A stretch of DNA of 50,584 nucleotides. Source: an uncultured bacterium (GTDB lineage: Bacteria > Bacillota > Clostridia > Oscillospirales > Oscillospiraceae). The translations under genes were made by a program, and so were the position numbers. Positions 25,103 to 33,625 of this stretch are shown here, one piece after another. The stretch is from positions 1-50,584 of the forward strand of contig CAMNQF010000026.1 of NCBI GenBank assembly GCA_946548895.1. The letters run 5' to 3'. The notes beneath the pieces were generated by a model, which saw nothing but the letters and a program-made list of their open reading frames with translations, was not told where the DNA came from and did not search any database. Numbering within the stretch: position 1 is the stretch's first letter; each line of letters opens with the position of its first letter.

Positions 25103-25846
25103 ATGGATCAGATCAGTGAAAAAATATCCGATATCGGGATTGTCCCCGTTGTCACGCTCCATCATCCCCAGCGGGACGCCCCCCTTTTGGCCAAGGCTCT
25201 GTGCGCCGGCGGTGTGCCGGTGGCGGAGGTCACCTTTCGGGCCGCCGGGGCGGATCAGGCGGTCAAGCTGATGAAGGAAGCCTGCCCGGAAATGATCGTG
25301 GGCACGGGCACCGTCACCACGAAGGAACAAATCGACGCCACCATTGCCGCCGGCGGACAGTTCATTGTCACTCCCGGCTTTGATTCGGAGCTGGTGGCCT
25401 ATGCCCAGGAGAAAGGTATCCCCATCTTCCCCGGCTGCACCACCCCCACCGACTACCACGCCGCCCTGAAGTTCGGCCTGGAGCTGATCAAGTTTTTCCC
25501 TGCGGAGCAGTCCGGCGGCCTGGCCAAGATCAAGGCTATGAGCGCCCCGTTTCCCCAGTTCAAGGTGATGCCCACCGGCGGTATCTCTCTGAAAAACCTC
25601 AGCGAGTACATCAGCGCCCCGATGATCGCCGCCTGCGGGGGCTCCTACATGGTCACCGCTGAGTTGATTGATGGGCAGAGGTGGGACGAGATCACCAGGC
25701 TGTGCCGAAAATCCCGTGACATCGTGGAGGCTGCCCGCCTGGGCGCCGCGGTGAAGGAGCTCCCCAATGCAGAGTTATCAGCCGACGCCGCGATGGAACC
25801 TGGACAGTTCGCGGAACAATCCACTGATACCGCGAAAAATTTATGA
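25103..25846 (+). CDS. KDPG/KHG aldolase
   Basis: A 247-aa class I aldolase of the Eda family. LIKFFPAEQSGG carries the Schiff-base lysine (Lys130), AEVTFR the catalytic Glu (Glu42), and PTGGIS the phosphate-binding loop. It splits 2-keto-3-deoxy-6-phosphogluconate into pyruvate and glyceraldehyde 3-phosphate. The C-terminal ~35 residues extend past the usual ~210-aa enzyme and look disordered. GAGGAGGG lies before the ATG. It completes an Entner-Doudoroff-type operon with the dehydratase and could also accept KDPG derived from the uronide pathway upstream. A strong terminator follows. Confidence 0.9.
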   Translation: MDQISEKISDIGIVPVVTLHHPQRDAPLLAKALCAGGVPVAEVTFRAAGADQAVKLMKEACPEMIVGTGTVTTKEQIDATIAAGGQFIVTPGFDSELVAYAQEKGIPIFPGCTTPTDYHAALKFGLELIKFFPAEQSGGLAKIKAMSAPFPQFKVMPTGGISLKNLSEYISAPMIAACGGSYMVTAELIDGQRWDEITRLCRKSRDIVEAARLGAAVKELPNAELSADAAMEPGQFAEQSTDTAKNL

Positions 25847-25918
25847 TGGGCGGCATTCGTCCTCCGGCGGGCCGCCGAACGTAAAATCTGCGCCACGGAA
25901 AACAAGAATAGAACACTT

Positions 25919-25958
25919 TAGCGGCAGGACTGGCTTCAGTCCTGCCGCTATCCTTTTT
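25919..25958 (+). terminator. rho-independent terminator of the dehydratase-aldolase operon
   Basis: TAGCGGCAGGACT (25919-25931) pairs with AGTCCTGCCGCTA (25938-25950), followed by TCCTTTTT. A classic intrinsic terminator. Confidence 0.85.
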
Positions 25959-26076
25959 CGTATTTCTCCATCCAGCCCTGCTCCTGCCGCCGAAAACCGT
26001 CCGCCGCGTACATTTTCTAATCAGCGGGAAGCTTCACGATCCAGATGATGCAGCGCCACCCCGGAAAACCGCAGAA

Positions 26077-26114
26077 AGCACCGGGCGGGAAGTCCAAACC
26101 TCCTGCCCGGTGCT
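26077..26114. terminator. second hairpin in the 25.85-26.34 kb gap
   Basis: AGCACCGGGCGGGA (26077-26090) pairs with TCCTGCCCGGTGCT (26101-26114) with one G-T pair, followed by CTTTCT on the + strand and preceded by GCAGAAA. It may terminate the GH3 transcript arriving on the minus strand or act in both directions. Apart from this, the upstream terminator and the palindrome at 26158, I see no gene in 25960-26336. Confidence 0.5.
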
Positions 26115-26157
26115 CTTTCTCAATGACCGCTCGGTACACAGTTGATCGACAGGCTGA

Positions 26158-26183
26158 GGTGACCAGTTACGTATCTGGTCACC
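26158..26183. repeat. 26-bp near-perfect palindrome
   Basis: Arms GGTGACCAG and CTGGTCACC surround TTACGTAT, so 24 of 26 positions are symmetric. It could be a protein-binding site or a hairpin at the end of the GH3 transcript. No adjacent gene start explains it. Confidence 0.5.
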
Positions 26184-26336
26184 CAATAGCGCAAAGATTT
26201 GTTGCAACTCACTCCTCATCGGCGTTGGAGGCCGCCGCAGGAGGAGCTGCGGCGGCCAGAGCAGTGGAGAAGATCTGAGGCATTGCCGTGGCGGCGCAGA
26301 GAAGGGAACAGCCCACGCTTTTTCCTCTTTAAGCGC

Positions 26337-29048
26337 TCAAGCCTCCTTCTGGGGCTCCTGGGGCTGGGACTTGGGCTTGCGGATCAGGAACACCAGGTAG
26401 ACGACCAAACCAACGCCCCACACGATGTCAATGGGCAGGGCCAGGTGATAGAACCAGTTGGGCTGCGGCTCCTGGGGGGAGACTTCACACTGGGCCACCG
26501 TATAAGCGATGTGGTGAATGGCCTCCCGCATGGCCTGCTGGGCGGTGGGATTGGTCTCGTCGATTTGCAGTTCGCCGGGGGTGACAAACAGGGTCAGCCA
26601 CAGGTCCTGTCCGGCGCGGACGCCCTGCTCCAGATCCATCCACCACTCGTTGTTGCCCGTCATGAACAGGTCGGTGATGGTCATGCCCCGGAAGCCCCAC
26701 TCGGTGCGCAGCAGGTCGGTGACCAGCGCCTTGTTGGAACCGGTCCACTTGGAGCCCACCCGGTTGAAGGAGGTCATGATGGCCGTGGTCCGGCCCTCCT
26801 TCACCGCCAGCTCAAAGGGCTTCAAGAACACCTCGCGGATGGCCTGCTCATTGCTCCAGGTGAACAGAGAGGTAAATTTTTCGCCCCGGAAGGTCTCCTG
26901 GTCGTTCAGGCCGAAGTGCTTGATGAACATGAACACGCCGCCCTCCCGGGCCGCATAGACCACGCTGGCCGCCATTTTGCCGGACAGGAAGCCGTCCTCG
27001 GAGTAATACTCAAAGTTGCGGCCGGAGTAAGGGGTGCGGTGGAGGTTGACCGCCGGGGCGTACATGGCGGATACGTTGGAGGTCCGGCACTCCTCCGCGA
27101 ACAGGCGGCCCTGCTCTCTGGCAATTTCCGGGTTCCAGGTCTGGGCCACGTACATCTGGACCGGGTAACTGGTGCCGCTGACGCCGAACATCCAGGCGGA
27201 CACCCCCTGGGGGCCGTCAGCGTGGACGGTGGCCTTCATGCCGATGGATTCCAGTTCAGAGGTGCCGAAGGCGCCGTTGGTGACAATGGACTCCATGTCC
27301 GCCAGGGAAAGCTGGTCCAGCAGGTCATCCCACTTGGGATCGTCATAATCCAGACCCACCACATCGTCCAGAGTCAGGCCGTTTTTCGCGCCGGTGACCA
27401 CCGGAACGGCGTTGGGGTCGTCCTCCACGGTGATTTTCGAGGCGGCCTTTACCGCTTCGCTGGCGGCCCGGCCGGTGTTGCCGGCGGCAGGCTTGGGGAA
27501 GGTCCCCGCGAAGTCCGCGCGGGACAGATAGACGATCTGCTCGCTCTCGCCCCCGCCGGCGGCCTCATCAAACAGATTCATGATGGGCATACCAGTGACC
27601 GGGTCGTCCTCAAAGAAGATATCGCGGTTCAAGTTGAACTCCGCCGCGACGGTGGACAGCTCATGGGAGTTATCCATGATTTTCAGCTGGTAGGCCCCGC
27701 GCTCCAGGACGTAGCCGGTCCTGCCGTCGCCGTTGGCGTCGTTCCAGTCATAGGAGGCGATTTCAAAGGGGCTCACGGTGACAGTGACCGTCTCGCTTTC
27801 GCCCGGCTGGAGCAGGCCGCTCTTATTGAAGCCCACCAGGTCCACATAGGCCTTCTCGATCCCGCCGGAGTAGTATTCCGGCGTGGCGTAGACCTGCACG
27901 ACCTCTTTCCCCGCCACGCTGCCGGTGTTGGTCACCTTGACGCTGATAACAATCTCATCGGAATTCAGGTCGCCGTCCACCTTTTCCACCTCTTTGGAGA
28001 AGGTGGTGTAGGACAGGCCGTAGCCAAAGGGATACTGCACGGTCTGGTCATAGTCGATAAAGCCCTCCTGGGCGGCGGTCTCATAATATTTGTACCCTAA
28101 GTAGATGCCTTCCACATAGTCAACGTAGTAGTAGCCGTCCATGTCGCTGTATTCCATGGTGCCGGGGCGGTTGGCATGGTAGTAGTTGGGGGAGCTGGTG
28201 TGGTCATAGGCGAAGGTATCCACCAGCCGGCCGGAGGGATTGACGGTCCCCGCCAGGATCTCTCCCAGGGCGGTGGCGCCCACGTCGCCGGTGCCGGGCA
28301 TGAAAATGGCGGCGTCCACGTCGATCTCCTCCAGGTAGCCCAGTTCCATGGCCGCGTTGGAGTTGACCAGCACAATGACGGTCTTATAATTGTCCCGAAG
28401 GTACTTCAAGATATCCTTTTCGTCCTGAGTCAGGGACAGGTAACCCGCCGGGATATCCAGGCCCTCTCCGCTGGAACGGGAGATGGTCATAGCCGCGATA
28501 TCGGAAAAGCTCCTGGCGCCGTCCAGCAGCTCCTTGGTGTAGTATGCGCTGTCGCTGATGGCGGGCTCCGGCGTGGCCCAGGAGGGGGAGTAACCGCCGT
28601 ACTCTTCCTCGGGCACGATGTCCCGGGCGTCCTTATAGCTCTGGTACATACTGTACAGGTCCTCGTTGACGGAGAATCCCGCGGCCTCCAGAGAGGATTT
28701 GATGTTCACCGAAGCGGAGGACACGCCGCCGCTGCCGCCGTTGCCGCCGATAATCATCTGCGTGGACGACCAGCCGAACAAATTGACGGCGCTCCCGGCG
28801 GGCAGGGGGAGGGCATTGTCCTTGTTGCGCAGCAGCACCATGCCCTCCCGGGTGATCTCCTTGGTGAACTCTGTGGCTTCCGCGCGGACGCTTTCCGCCT
28901 CCACGCTGTCCAGCTTCAGGCCCATGTTGTTGGTCACTTTGGTCAGGTAGTCGAAGGCGACGTAAATTGCCACGTTGAACACCAGGAACAACGCGGCAAG
29001 AACGCCGAACACAATGCGATGGACCAATTGCTTTTTTCCCTTTTTCAT
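26337..29048 (-). CDS. membrane-anchored GH3 glycosidase with permuted domains (module copy 1)
   Basis: A 903-aa glycoside hydrolase family 3 protein in inverted order. The alpha/beta C-domain comes first (residues ~45-330, EGMVLLRNKDNALPLP onward), then a fibronectin III-like domain (~340-460), then the TIM-barrel (~575-800) with APAVNLHRTPYSGRNFEYYS, KHFGLNDQE and ITDLFMTG. Asp793 in the last motif lines up with the family nucleophile. Helices at ~10-33 and near the C-terminus (~865-890, followed by RKPK) flank the enzyme, placing it outside the cell with both ends in the membrane. ATG 29048 follows AAGGGAGG; an in-frame ATG at 29081 would overlap that site. It is the third gene of an RR-kinase-GH3 operon; paralogue at 43175. 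Confidence 0.88.
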   Translation of the reverse strand: MKKGKKQLVHRIVFGVLAALFLVFNVAIYVAFDYLTKVTNNMGLKLDSVEAESVRAEATEFTKEITREGMVLLRNKDNALPLPAGSAVNLFGWSSTQMIIGGNGGSGGVSSASVNIKSSLEAAGFSVNEDLYSMYQSYKDARDIVPEEEYGGYSPSWATPEPAISDSAYYTKELLDGARSFSDIAAMTISRSSGEGLDIPAGYLSLTQDEKDILKYLRDNYKTVIVLVNSNAAMELGYLEEIDVDAAIFMPGTGDVGATALGEILAGTVNPSGRLVDTFAYDHTSSPNYYHANRPGTMEYSDMDGYYYVDYVEGIYLGYKYYETAAQEGFIDYDQTVQYPFGYGLSYTTFSKEVEKVDGDLNSDEIVISVKVTNTGSVAGKEVVQVYATPEYYSGGIEKAYVDLVGFNKSGLLQPGESETVTVTVSPFEIASYDWNDANGDGRTGYVLERGAYQLKIMDNSHELSTVAAEFNLNRDIFFEDDPVTGMPIMNLFDEAAGGGESEQIVYLSRADFAGTFPKPAAGNTGRAASEAVKAASKITVEDDPNAVPVVTGAKNGLTLDDVVGLDYDDPKWDDLLDQLSLADMESIVTNGAFGTSELESIGMKATVHADGPQGVSAWMFGVSGTSYPVQMYVAQTWNPEIAREQGRLFAEECRTSNVSAMYAPAVNLHRTPYSGRNFEYYSEDGFLSGKMAASVVYAAREGGVFMFIKHFGLNDQETFRGEKFTSLFTWSNEQAIREVFLKPFELAVKEGRTTAIMTSFNRVGSKWTGSNKALVTDLLRTEWGFRGMTITDLFMTGNNEWWMDLEQGVRAGQDLWLTLFVTPGELQIDETNPTAQQAMREAIHHIAYTVAQCEVSPQEPQPNWFYHLALPIDIVWGVGLVVYLVFLIRKPKSQPQEPQKEA

Positions 29049-29110
29049 GAGGTTCTGCCTCCCTTTCCTAAATATAGACAAATTATAGTCCGAAAGGGGG
29101 GCCCTGTCTG

Positions 29111-30439
29111 TTACTCGTTCGTGAGCTGCTGTTCTGCGTACGCAGGAAGTACAATGTTCAAGTCGAAAATGTGGTCGTTGGCGGAAACCACCAACGCGCC
29201 GCCATATTTTTCCGCGGTCAGCCGCATACTTTTCAATCCGTAGCCGTGGGAGGCGCGGTCAGGCTTTGAGGTCTGGGGAAGGCCGCCGTCCAGGGACAGC
29301 TCGCCTTCAAAGTAGTTGTAAACGTGTATGTCCAAAAAGGGCCCGTGGCAGACGACCGTCAAGTTTATAACCCTCTGCTCCGGGTCGCCCAGCCTGCGCA
29401 CGGCCTCAATCGCGTTGTCCAGCGCGTTGCCGAAAATGGAGTAGACATCTCTTGTTTCCAGAAAGGACATTTTCCCGCTGTCCGCCATATAGGTAAAACG
29501 AATATTCTCCTTCTGACAAATCAGGCTCTTGTCCGTCAGCACAATATCCAGAGCCTCGTTTCCCGTCCTGGCGACGGCGTCATAGATGTTGATGGAGTCC
29601 TCCAGCTCCCGCAGCTCCTCATGGGGAATCTGCAATGAGCCGCTTGTCCTGACCCGGTACTGCGCCAATTGGTGCTTCAGGTCGTGAAAACGCAGGTTAG
29701 CGGCGGAAATCGTATCATTCAGGCGCTCATAGTAATCCGCCCGCAGCTCGGCCTGCTTCCGCACCAGGATGAGGTCCCGCTCCAGGCTTTTGCTTTTCAG
29801 CAGCTCCGCCATGACGGACAGGCCCATCATACAGCTCAAAATGGACAACAGGCGGAAAACCATCGTCATGATGCTGTCATGGCTATAGCTGTAGCCAAAA
29901 GAGCTGAGGACCACCACAATGAGAAGGATGCCCGCGGACAGGAGCACCACCTCGCGCTGGGACACGGCGCACTCAAACTGGATGATCCTTTTTACGAACA
30001 GGCGGTATGCCGCCCAATAAACCGCTCCATAGACGATCAAAAGGGAAAGCAGATAGACGGCCGCCGGCTGGGAGCCGGCGCCAACCCGAATCACGCCGAG
30101 CGCCTTTAGCGTCTCGTGAACGGCGTAAGCCATATTTTGTACCGTATATCCGCCGATTCCCCACAACATGGCCTGGACGCTGGAGCACTGGCAGCAGATG
30201 AAAATGCCCCCTATGGTCAACAGCAAAATCATGACGCATCGGAGCATATTCCCCCACGGGTAAAACGCCCCCAGCATCTCGTACCGGACCGCATAGGAGA
30301 GCAGAATACACAGCGCCGCGGTCCCAGCCCCTTTTAATCTGTAATGTTCTTTCTTTGGGGAACCCTGCAAAAACAGCGCTTCCGCGGCCATCAATTCAAC
30401 GGCGAATTCCAGATTGACGCATAGCTTCAGTAATTCCAT
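29111..30439 (-). CDS. GHKL-family sensor histidine kinase (AgrC-like), copy 1
   Basis: A 442-aa protein. About six hydrophobic helices occupy residues 35-210; the kinase core carries FHDLKHQL (His252), the N-box FGNALDNAIEAV and the G-box HGYGLKSMR. This is the AgrC/HPK10 type, usually tuned to peptide or small-molecule signals. GGAGGAGGT precedes the ATG, three bases after the stop of the response regulator. No precursor-peptide (AgrD) or AgrB gene is nearby, so the ligand is unknown. The following GH3 enzyme could generate or destroy it (inference). Confidence 0.88.
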   Translation of the reverse strand: MELLKLCVNLEFAVELMAAEALFLQGSPKKEHYRLKGAGTAALCILLSYAVRYEMLGAFYPWGNMLRCVMILLLTIGGIFICCQCSSVQAMLWGIGGYTVQNMAYAVHETLKALGVIRVGAGSQPAAVYLLSLLIVYGAVYWAAYRLFVKRIIQFECAVSQREVVLLSAGILLIVVVLSSFGYSYSHDSIMTMVFRLLSILSCMMGLSVMAELLKSKSLERDLILVRKQAELRADYYERLNDTISAANLRFHDLKHQLAQYRVRTSGSLQIPHEELRELEDSINIYDAVARTGNEALDIVLTDKSLICQKENIRFTYMADSGKMSFLETRDVYSIFGNALDNAIEAVRRLGDPEQRVINLTVVCHGPFLDIHVYNYFEGELSLDGGLPQTSKPDRASHGYGLKSMRLTAEKYGGALVVSANDHIFDLNIVLPAYAEQQLTNE

Positions 30440-30442
30440 GGC

Positions 30443-31150
30443 TCAGATACCTCCTCCCCAATAATTCGACACAGCCAGCAGCAGCCCTTTTCGCCTCCCC
30501 CGGCTGACGGAGATTTCCTGTCCGCCCACGGTGATGGAGTCTTTGCCCACGGCCGAGATATACCTCAGATTGGCTAAATAACAACGGCTGCACCGATAGA
30601 ATTTTTGGGAATCAAGCTGCTGTTCCGCGTCGGCCAGTGTCCCCTTGCGGGTATATTGGCGTTCCGCGGTGTGATAGGTGATATAGTGATCCAGCACCTC
30701 CACGTATAAAATTTGGTCACTGGAAAGCACAGTCATGCCTTCTTCCGTCTGGAGCACCACCGACTGCGGCTGCCTCTGGCGCAGCCGGCGGGCGGCCTTC
30801 CGCATGACCAGTTCAAAGCTGTAGTATTCCAGCGGTTTTACCATAAAATCAAGCGCGTCCACTTGATAGCCCTCCACCGCATATTGAGCCAGCTGGGTGA
30901 CAAAAATCATGATAGTGTTATCATCGGTTTTGCGGATCTGGCGGGCAATATCCATCCCGTTTGTGCTGCCCATTTCAATATCCAGGAAAATGACATCATA
31001 TACAGGAGCGTAAGACCACAGAAAAGTACCGCCGCTTTGAAATGTTTTGACTTGATATTCCAGTTGATTGGCGCAACAAAACCGGGACAAATAGGAACAC
31101 AGCAAGTCAACACTGCTTTGCTCGTCATCTACCACTGCTATGTTCAGCAT
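30443..31150 (-). CDS. LytTR-family response regulator (AgrA-like), copy 1
   Basis: A 235-aa protein with a receiver domain (1-~120; phospho-acceptor Asp57 in FLDIEM) and a C-terminal LytTR DNA-binding domain (~130-235; EVLDHYITYHT, FYRCSRCYLANLRYI). ATG 31150 lies eight to nine bases after AAGGACGG; a GTG nine bases earlier would touch that site. It is the first gene of the RR-kinase-GH3 operon and probably activates its own or related GH3 genes. Its residue layout is almost superimposable on the copy at 40962, including Asp57. Confidence 0.9.
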   Translation of the reverse strand: MLNIAVVDDEQSSVDLLCSYLSRFCCANQLEYQVKTFQSGGTFLWSYAPVYDVIFLDIEMGSTNGMDIARQIRKTDDNTIMIFVTQLAQYAVEGYQVDALDFMVKPLEYYSFELVMRKAARRLRQRQPQSVVLQTEEGMTVLSSDQILYVEVLDHYITYHTAERQYTRKGTLADAEQQLDSQKFYRCSRCYLANLRYISAVGKDSITVGGQEISVSRGRRKGLLLAVSNYWGGGI

Positions 31151-31215
31151 TTGTTTCACCGTCCTTGCTTTGCATCTAAATTGCGTTTAAAGGCCGCTGA
31201 ACCGTTTATAGGACA

Positions 31216-31254
31216 AATAGGAGCGCCTGGTCGAACTCAGCAGGCGCTCCTATT
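31216..31254 (-). terminator. terminator of the CoA-transferase/acyl-CoA dehydrogenase operon
   Basis: AATAGGAGCGCCTG (31216-31229) pairs with CAGGCGCTCCTATT (31241-31254). On the minus strand TGTCCTATA follows, a weak T-tract. It ends the operon before the response-regulator gene. Confidence 0.6.
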
Positions 31255-31347
31255 GTATCATAGTAAGTTATTATTCTCAATCCCTGGCCTTTTGATCTCC
31301 TCAATGGGGGATATGTGCCGCTGTAATTCAGACTAGTTAAACAAATA

Positions 31348-32487
31348 TCAGCCCTTCATCACGGCCCGCGCCACCACCATCTTCTGGACCTCGCTGGTGC
31401 CCTCGTAGATGCGCAGGATGCGGGCGTCCCGGTACATCCGCTCAATGGGGTAGTCCTTCATGTAGCCGTAGCCGCCATGGATCTGGAGCGCCAGGTCGCA
31501 GCAGTAGCAGGCGGCCTCGGAGGCGTACCACTTGGCCATGGCGGTGGTGCAGGGCAGTCCCTGCTGGCGCAGGGCGGCGGCCTTCAGCGTCAGCAGCCAC
31601 GCCGCCTCGGCCCGGACAGCCATATCCGCCAGGTACCATTGCAGCCCCTGGTTGGCGCTGATGGGCTTGCCGAACTGGACCCGCTCCCCGGAATACTTCA
31701 CCGCTTCCGCAATGGCCCCAAAGGCCACGCCGCAGGCCTGGGAGGCGATGCCGATCCGTCCTCCGTCCAGACCCATCATGGCGATCTTGAAGCCCTCGCC
31801 CAGCTTGCCAAGAATGGCGGAGGAAGGAACCCGCACATCCTCCAGCACCAGCTCGGACACGGCGGCGCCCCGGATGCCCATTTTGTCCTCTGTTTTGCCG
31901 CAGGACACGCCGGGCATGGAGCGGTCCACCAGGAACGCGGTGGTCCCCTTGGTGCCGATGCCCGGCTCGGTGACGGCCACCACCACAAAGTGATTGCCCT
32001 CCTCGGGGCCCAGGTTGGAGATAAAGCACTTGGTACCGTTGAGGATATAGCTGTCCCCGTCCCTTTCCGCCTTGGTTTTCAAACCGCCCGCGTCGGAGCC
32101 CGCGCCGGGCTCGGTGAGGGCGAAGCCGCCCAGCTTCCCCTCGGCCGCCTGGGGCAGATACAGGGCTTTCTGCTCGAAGGTGCCCTTCCGCATGATGATA
32201 TCAGTGGAAAGGTAGTGGACGTCCAAAATCTCAGCCGTGGAGGCGCAGCATTTGGCCACCTCCATCACGGCCAAGGCCTTGGTGATCTCATCGTCGACGC
32301 CCGTCCCGCCGTACTCCTCGGGGATGGTCAGCTGGAGGACGCCCAGCTCCCGCAGGCCGTCCATATTCTCCTTGGGGAAGCGGCCCGTCTTGTCGATTTC
32401 GTCTGCCCTGGAGCGGATCTCTTTCTCCGCGTAATCCCGGACCATTTCTTGGATGGATAACTGGTCCTCAGTGAATTGAAATGTCAT
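31348..32487 (-). CDS. acyl-CoA dehydrogenase
   Basis: A 379-aa flavoprotein of the short-chain acyl-CoA dehydrogenase type. FALTEPGAGSDAGG binds FAD and substrate; the signature near the C-terminus (RIYEGTSEVQKMVVARAVM) holds the catalytic Glu. Butyryl-CoA dehydrogenases have this size, but no EtfAB genes are adjacent, so electrons would pass to flavoproteins encoded elsewhere. Third gene of an operon with a CoA-transferase and a nitronate monooxygenase-like protein, which suggests degradation or reduction of an activated organic acid. Confidence 0.9.
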   Translation of the reverse strand: MTFQFTEDQLSIQEMVRDYAEKEIRSRADEIDKTGRFPKENMDGLRELGVLQLTIPEEYGGTGVDDEITKALAVMEVAKCCASTAEILDVHYLSTDIIMRKGTFEQKALYLPQAAEGKLGGFALTEPGAGSDAGGLKTKAERDGDSYILNGTKCFISNLGPEEGNHFVVVAVTEPGIGTKGTTAFLVDRSMPGVSCGKTEDKMGIRGAAVSELVLEDVRVPSSAILGKLGEGFKIAMMGLDGGRIGIASQACGVAFGAIAEAVKYSGERVQFGKPISANQGLQWYLADMAVRAEAAWLLTLKAAALRQQGLPCTTAMAKWYASEAACYCCDLALQIHGGYGYMKDYPIERMYRDARILRIYEGTSEVQKMVVARAVMKG

Positions 32488-32512
32488 TATGATGAATCCT
32501 TTCTATGGGTGT

Positions 32513-32544
32513 GGGGGCGCTCCAGCGGCCGCTGGAGCGCCCCC
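32513..32544. repeat. 32-bp perfect palindrome without loop
   Basis: GGGGGCGCTCCAGCGG (32513-32528) is immediately followed by its exact complement (32529-32544). As RNA it would form a very stable hairpin in the intercistronic gap. A second hairpin (32604-32615 with 32625-32635, GGCGCC cores) lies 60 bp away. Together they may limit read-through into the acyl-CoA dehydrogenase gene. Confidence 0.75.
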
Positions 32545-32640
32545 GAGGCGGGTGGGCCGGCCCCCAATAGCGCCGGGACCGGCCCGGAATGGGAGGGGCA
32601 GTCCGGTTGAGCGCCTTTTTCAAGGGCGCCAACCGAACAC

Positions 32641-33591
32641 TTAAAGCGCTTTCAGCCCGTCCAGCGCCGCCCGGCACTCGCCCATGATCTTCTCCATGAT
32701 CTCGGCGGCGGACAGCTCGCTGTCGATGAGGCCCGCCGACTGGCCCATGCCCAGCACGGCCTTGTCCAGATTGCCGGTGGTCTCCACCCGCCCGGCGTCG
32801 AACATGGCCTGGAAGCCCTTGGGGTTGGCGTCGGGGGTCAACTCATAGGCGATGATCTCGTCGGCGGCAGGGGTCTTGATGCTGCGGTGGGGCACCACCT
32901 TGGGCAGGTGGGAGCCCTCCACCACCGCCTCGTTGGCCCTGGCGCTGATGATGGCCTGTTTATAGACATCGGGCAGCGTGCACTCCTTGCACACCATGAA
33001 GCGGGTGCCCATCTGGATGCCGCTGGCCCCCAGGGCGTAGGCCGCCGCCAGCCCCCGGCCGTCGGCAATGCCGCCCGCGGCGATGACGGGAATGTTCACC
33101 GCCGCCGCCACCTGGGGCACCAGCACGATGGTGGTCACCTTGCCGATGAAGCCGCCGGACTCGGTGCCCTCGGCCACCACCATGTCGGCCCCCATAGCCT
33201 CCATCTTTTTTGCGGCCTCCACAGAGGGGACCACGGGGCACACCCGGACGCCCGCGGCCTTGAGCTGCTCCATGTAGGGGGCGGGGCTGCCGCCGCCGGT
33301 GGTGACCAGGGCCACATTTTCCTCGCACACCAGGTCGATGATCTCCTTCACGATGGGGGAGAACATGGCCACGTTGACGCCGAAGGGCTTGTCGGTCAGC
33401 TCCTTGATGCGGCGGATCTCGCCGCGGATCCACTCGATGCCGCCCTTCTGGGCCTTGTCGCCGGTGGCGAAGATGCCCAGGCCCCCCGCGTTGGACACGG
33501 CGGCCACCAGGCTGCTGCCGCTGACCAGCGTCATGCCGCCCATGATGATGGGGTACTTAATTCCCAGAATCTTGCAGATATCAGCACGCAT
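32641..33591 (-). CDS. nitronate monooxygenase / FabK-like flavin enzyme
   Basis: A 316-aa FMN-dependent TIM-barrel protein: YPIIMGGMTLVS at the N-terminus, VVAEGTESGGFIG (the E-G-x-x-x-G-G-H-like loop, here with Phe after GG) and VIAAGGIADGRGLAAAYALG with GTRFMVCKEC. The family includes nitronate monooxygenases and enoyl-ACP reductase II (FabK), which sequence alone separates poorly. AAGGAGG precedes the ATG. Between a CoA-transferase and an acyl-CoA dehydrogenase, a role as enoyl or other reductase on a CoA-linked substrate is at least as likely as nitronate oxidation. Confidence 0.8.
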   Translation of the reverse strand: MRADICKILGIKYPIIMGGMTLVSGSSLVAAVSNAGGLGIFATGDKAQKGGIEWIRGEIRRIKELTDKPFGVNVAMFSPIVKEIIDLVCEENVALVTTGGGSPAPYMEQLKAAGVRVCPVVPSVEAAKKMEAMGADMVVAEGTESGGFIGKVTTIVLVPQVAAAVNIPVIAAGGIADGRGLAAAYALGASGIQMGTRFMVCKECTLPDVYKQAIISARANEAVVEGSHLPKVVPHRSIKTPAADEIIAYELTPDANPKGFQAMFDAGRVETTGNLDKAVLGMGQSAGLIDSELSAAEIMEKIMGECRAALDGLKAL

Positions 33592-33625
33592 GATGTTTGC
33601 CTCCTTGTATGATAGACTGTGACAA

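Noticed and set aside
26034-26219. 61-aa minus-strand frame in the gap downstream of GH3
   Set aside because: It spans the hairpin at 26077-26114 and has no ribosome-binding site or similarity I recognise.
29049-29110. A separate promoter for the first GH3 gene (TATAAT near 29075-29083 on the minus strand)
   Set aside because: No acceptable -35 box lies at the right distance; the gene is more simply the third gene of the operon.
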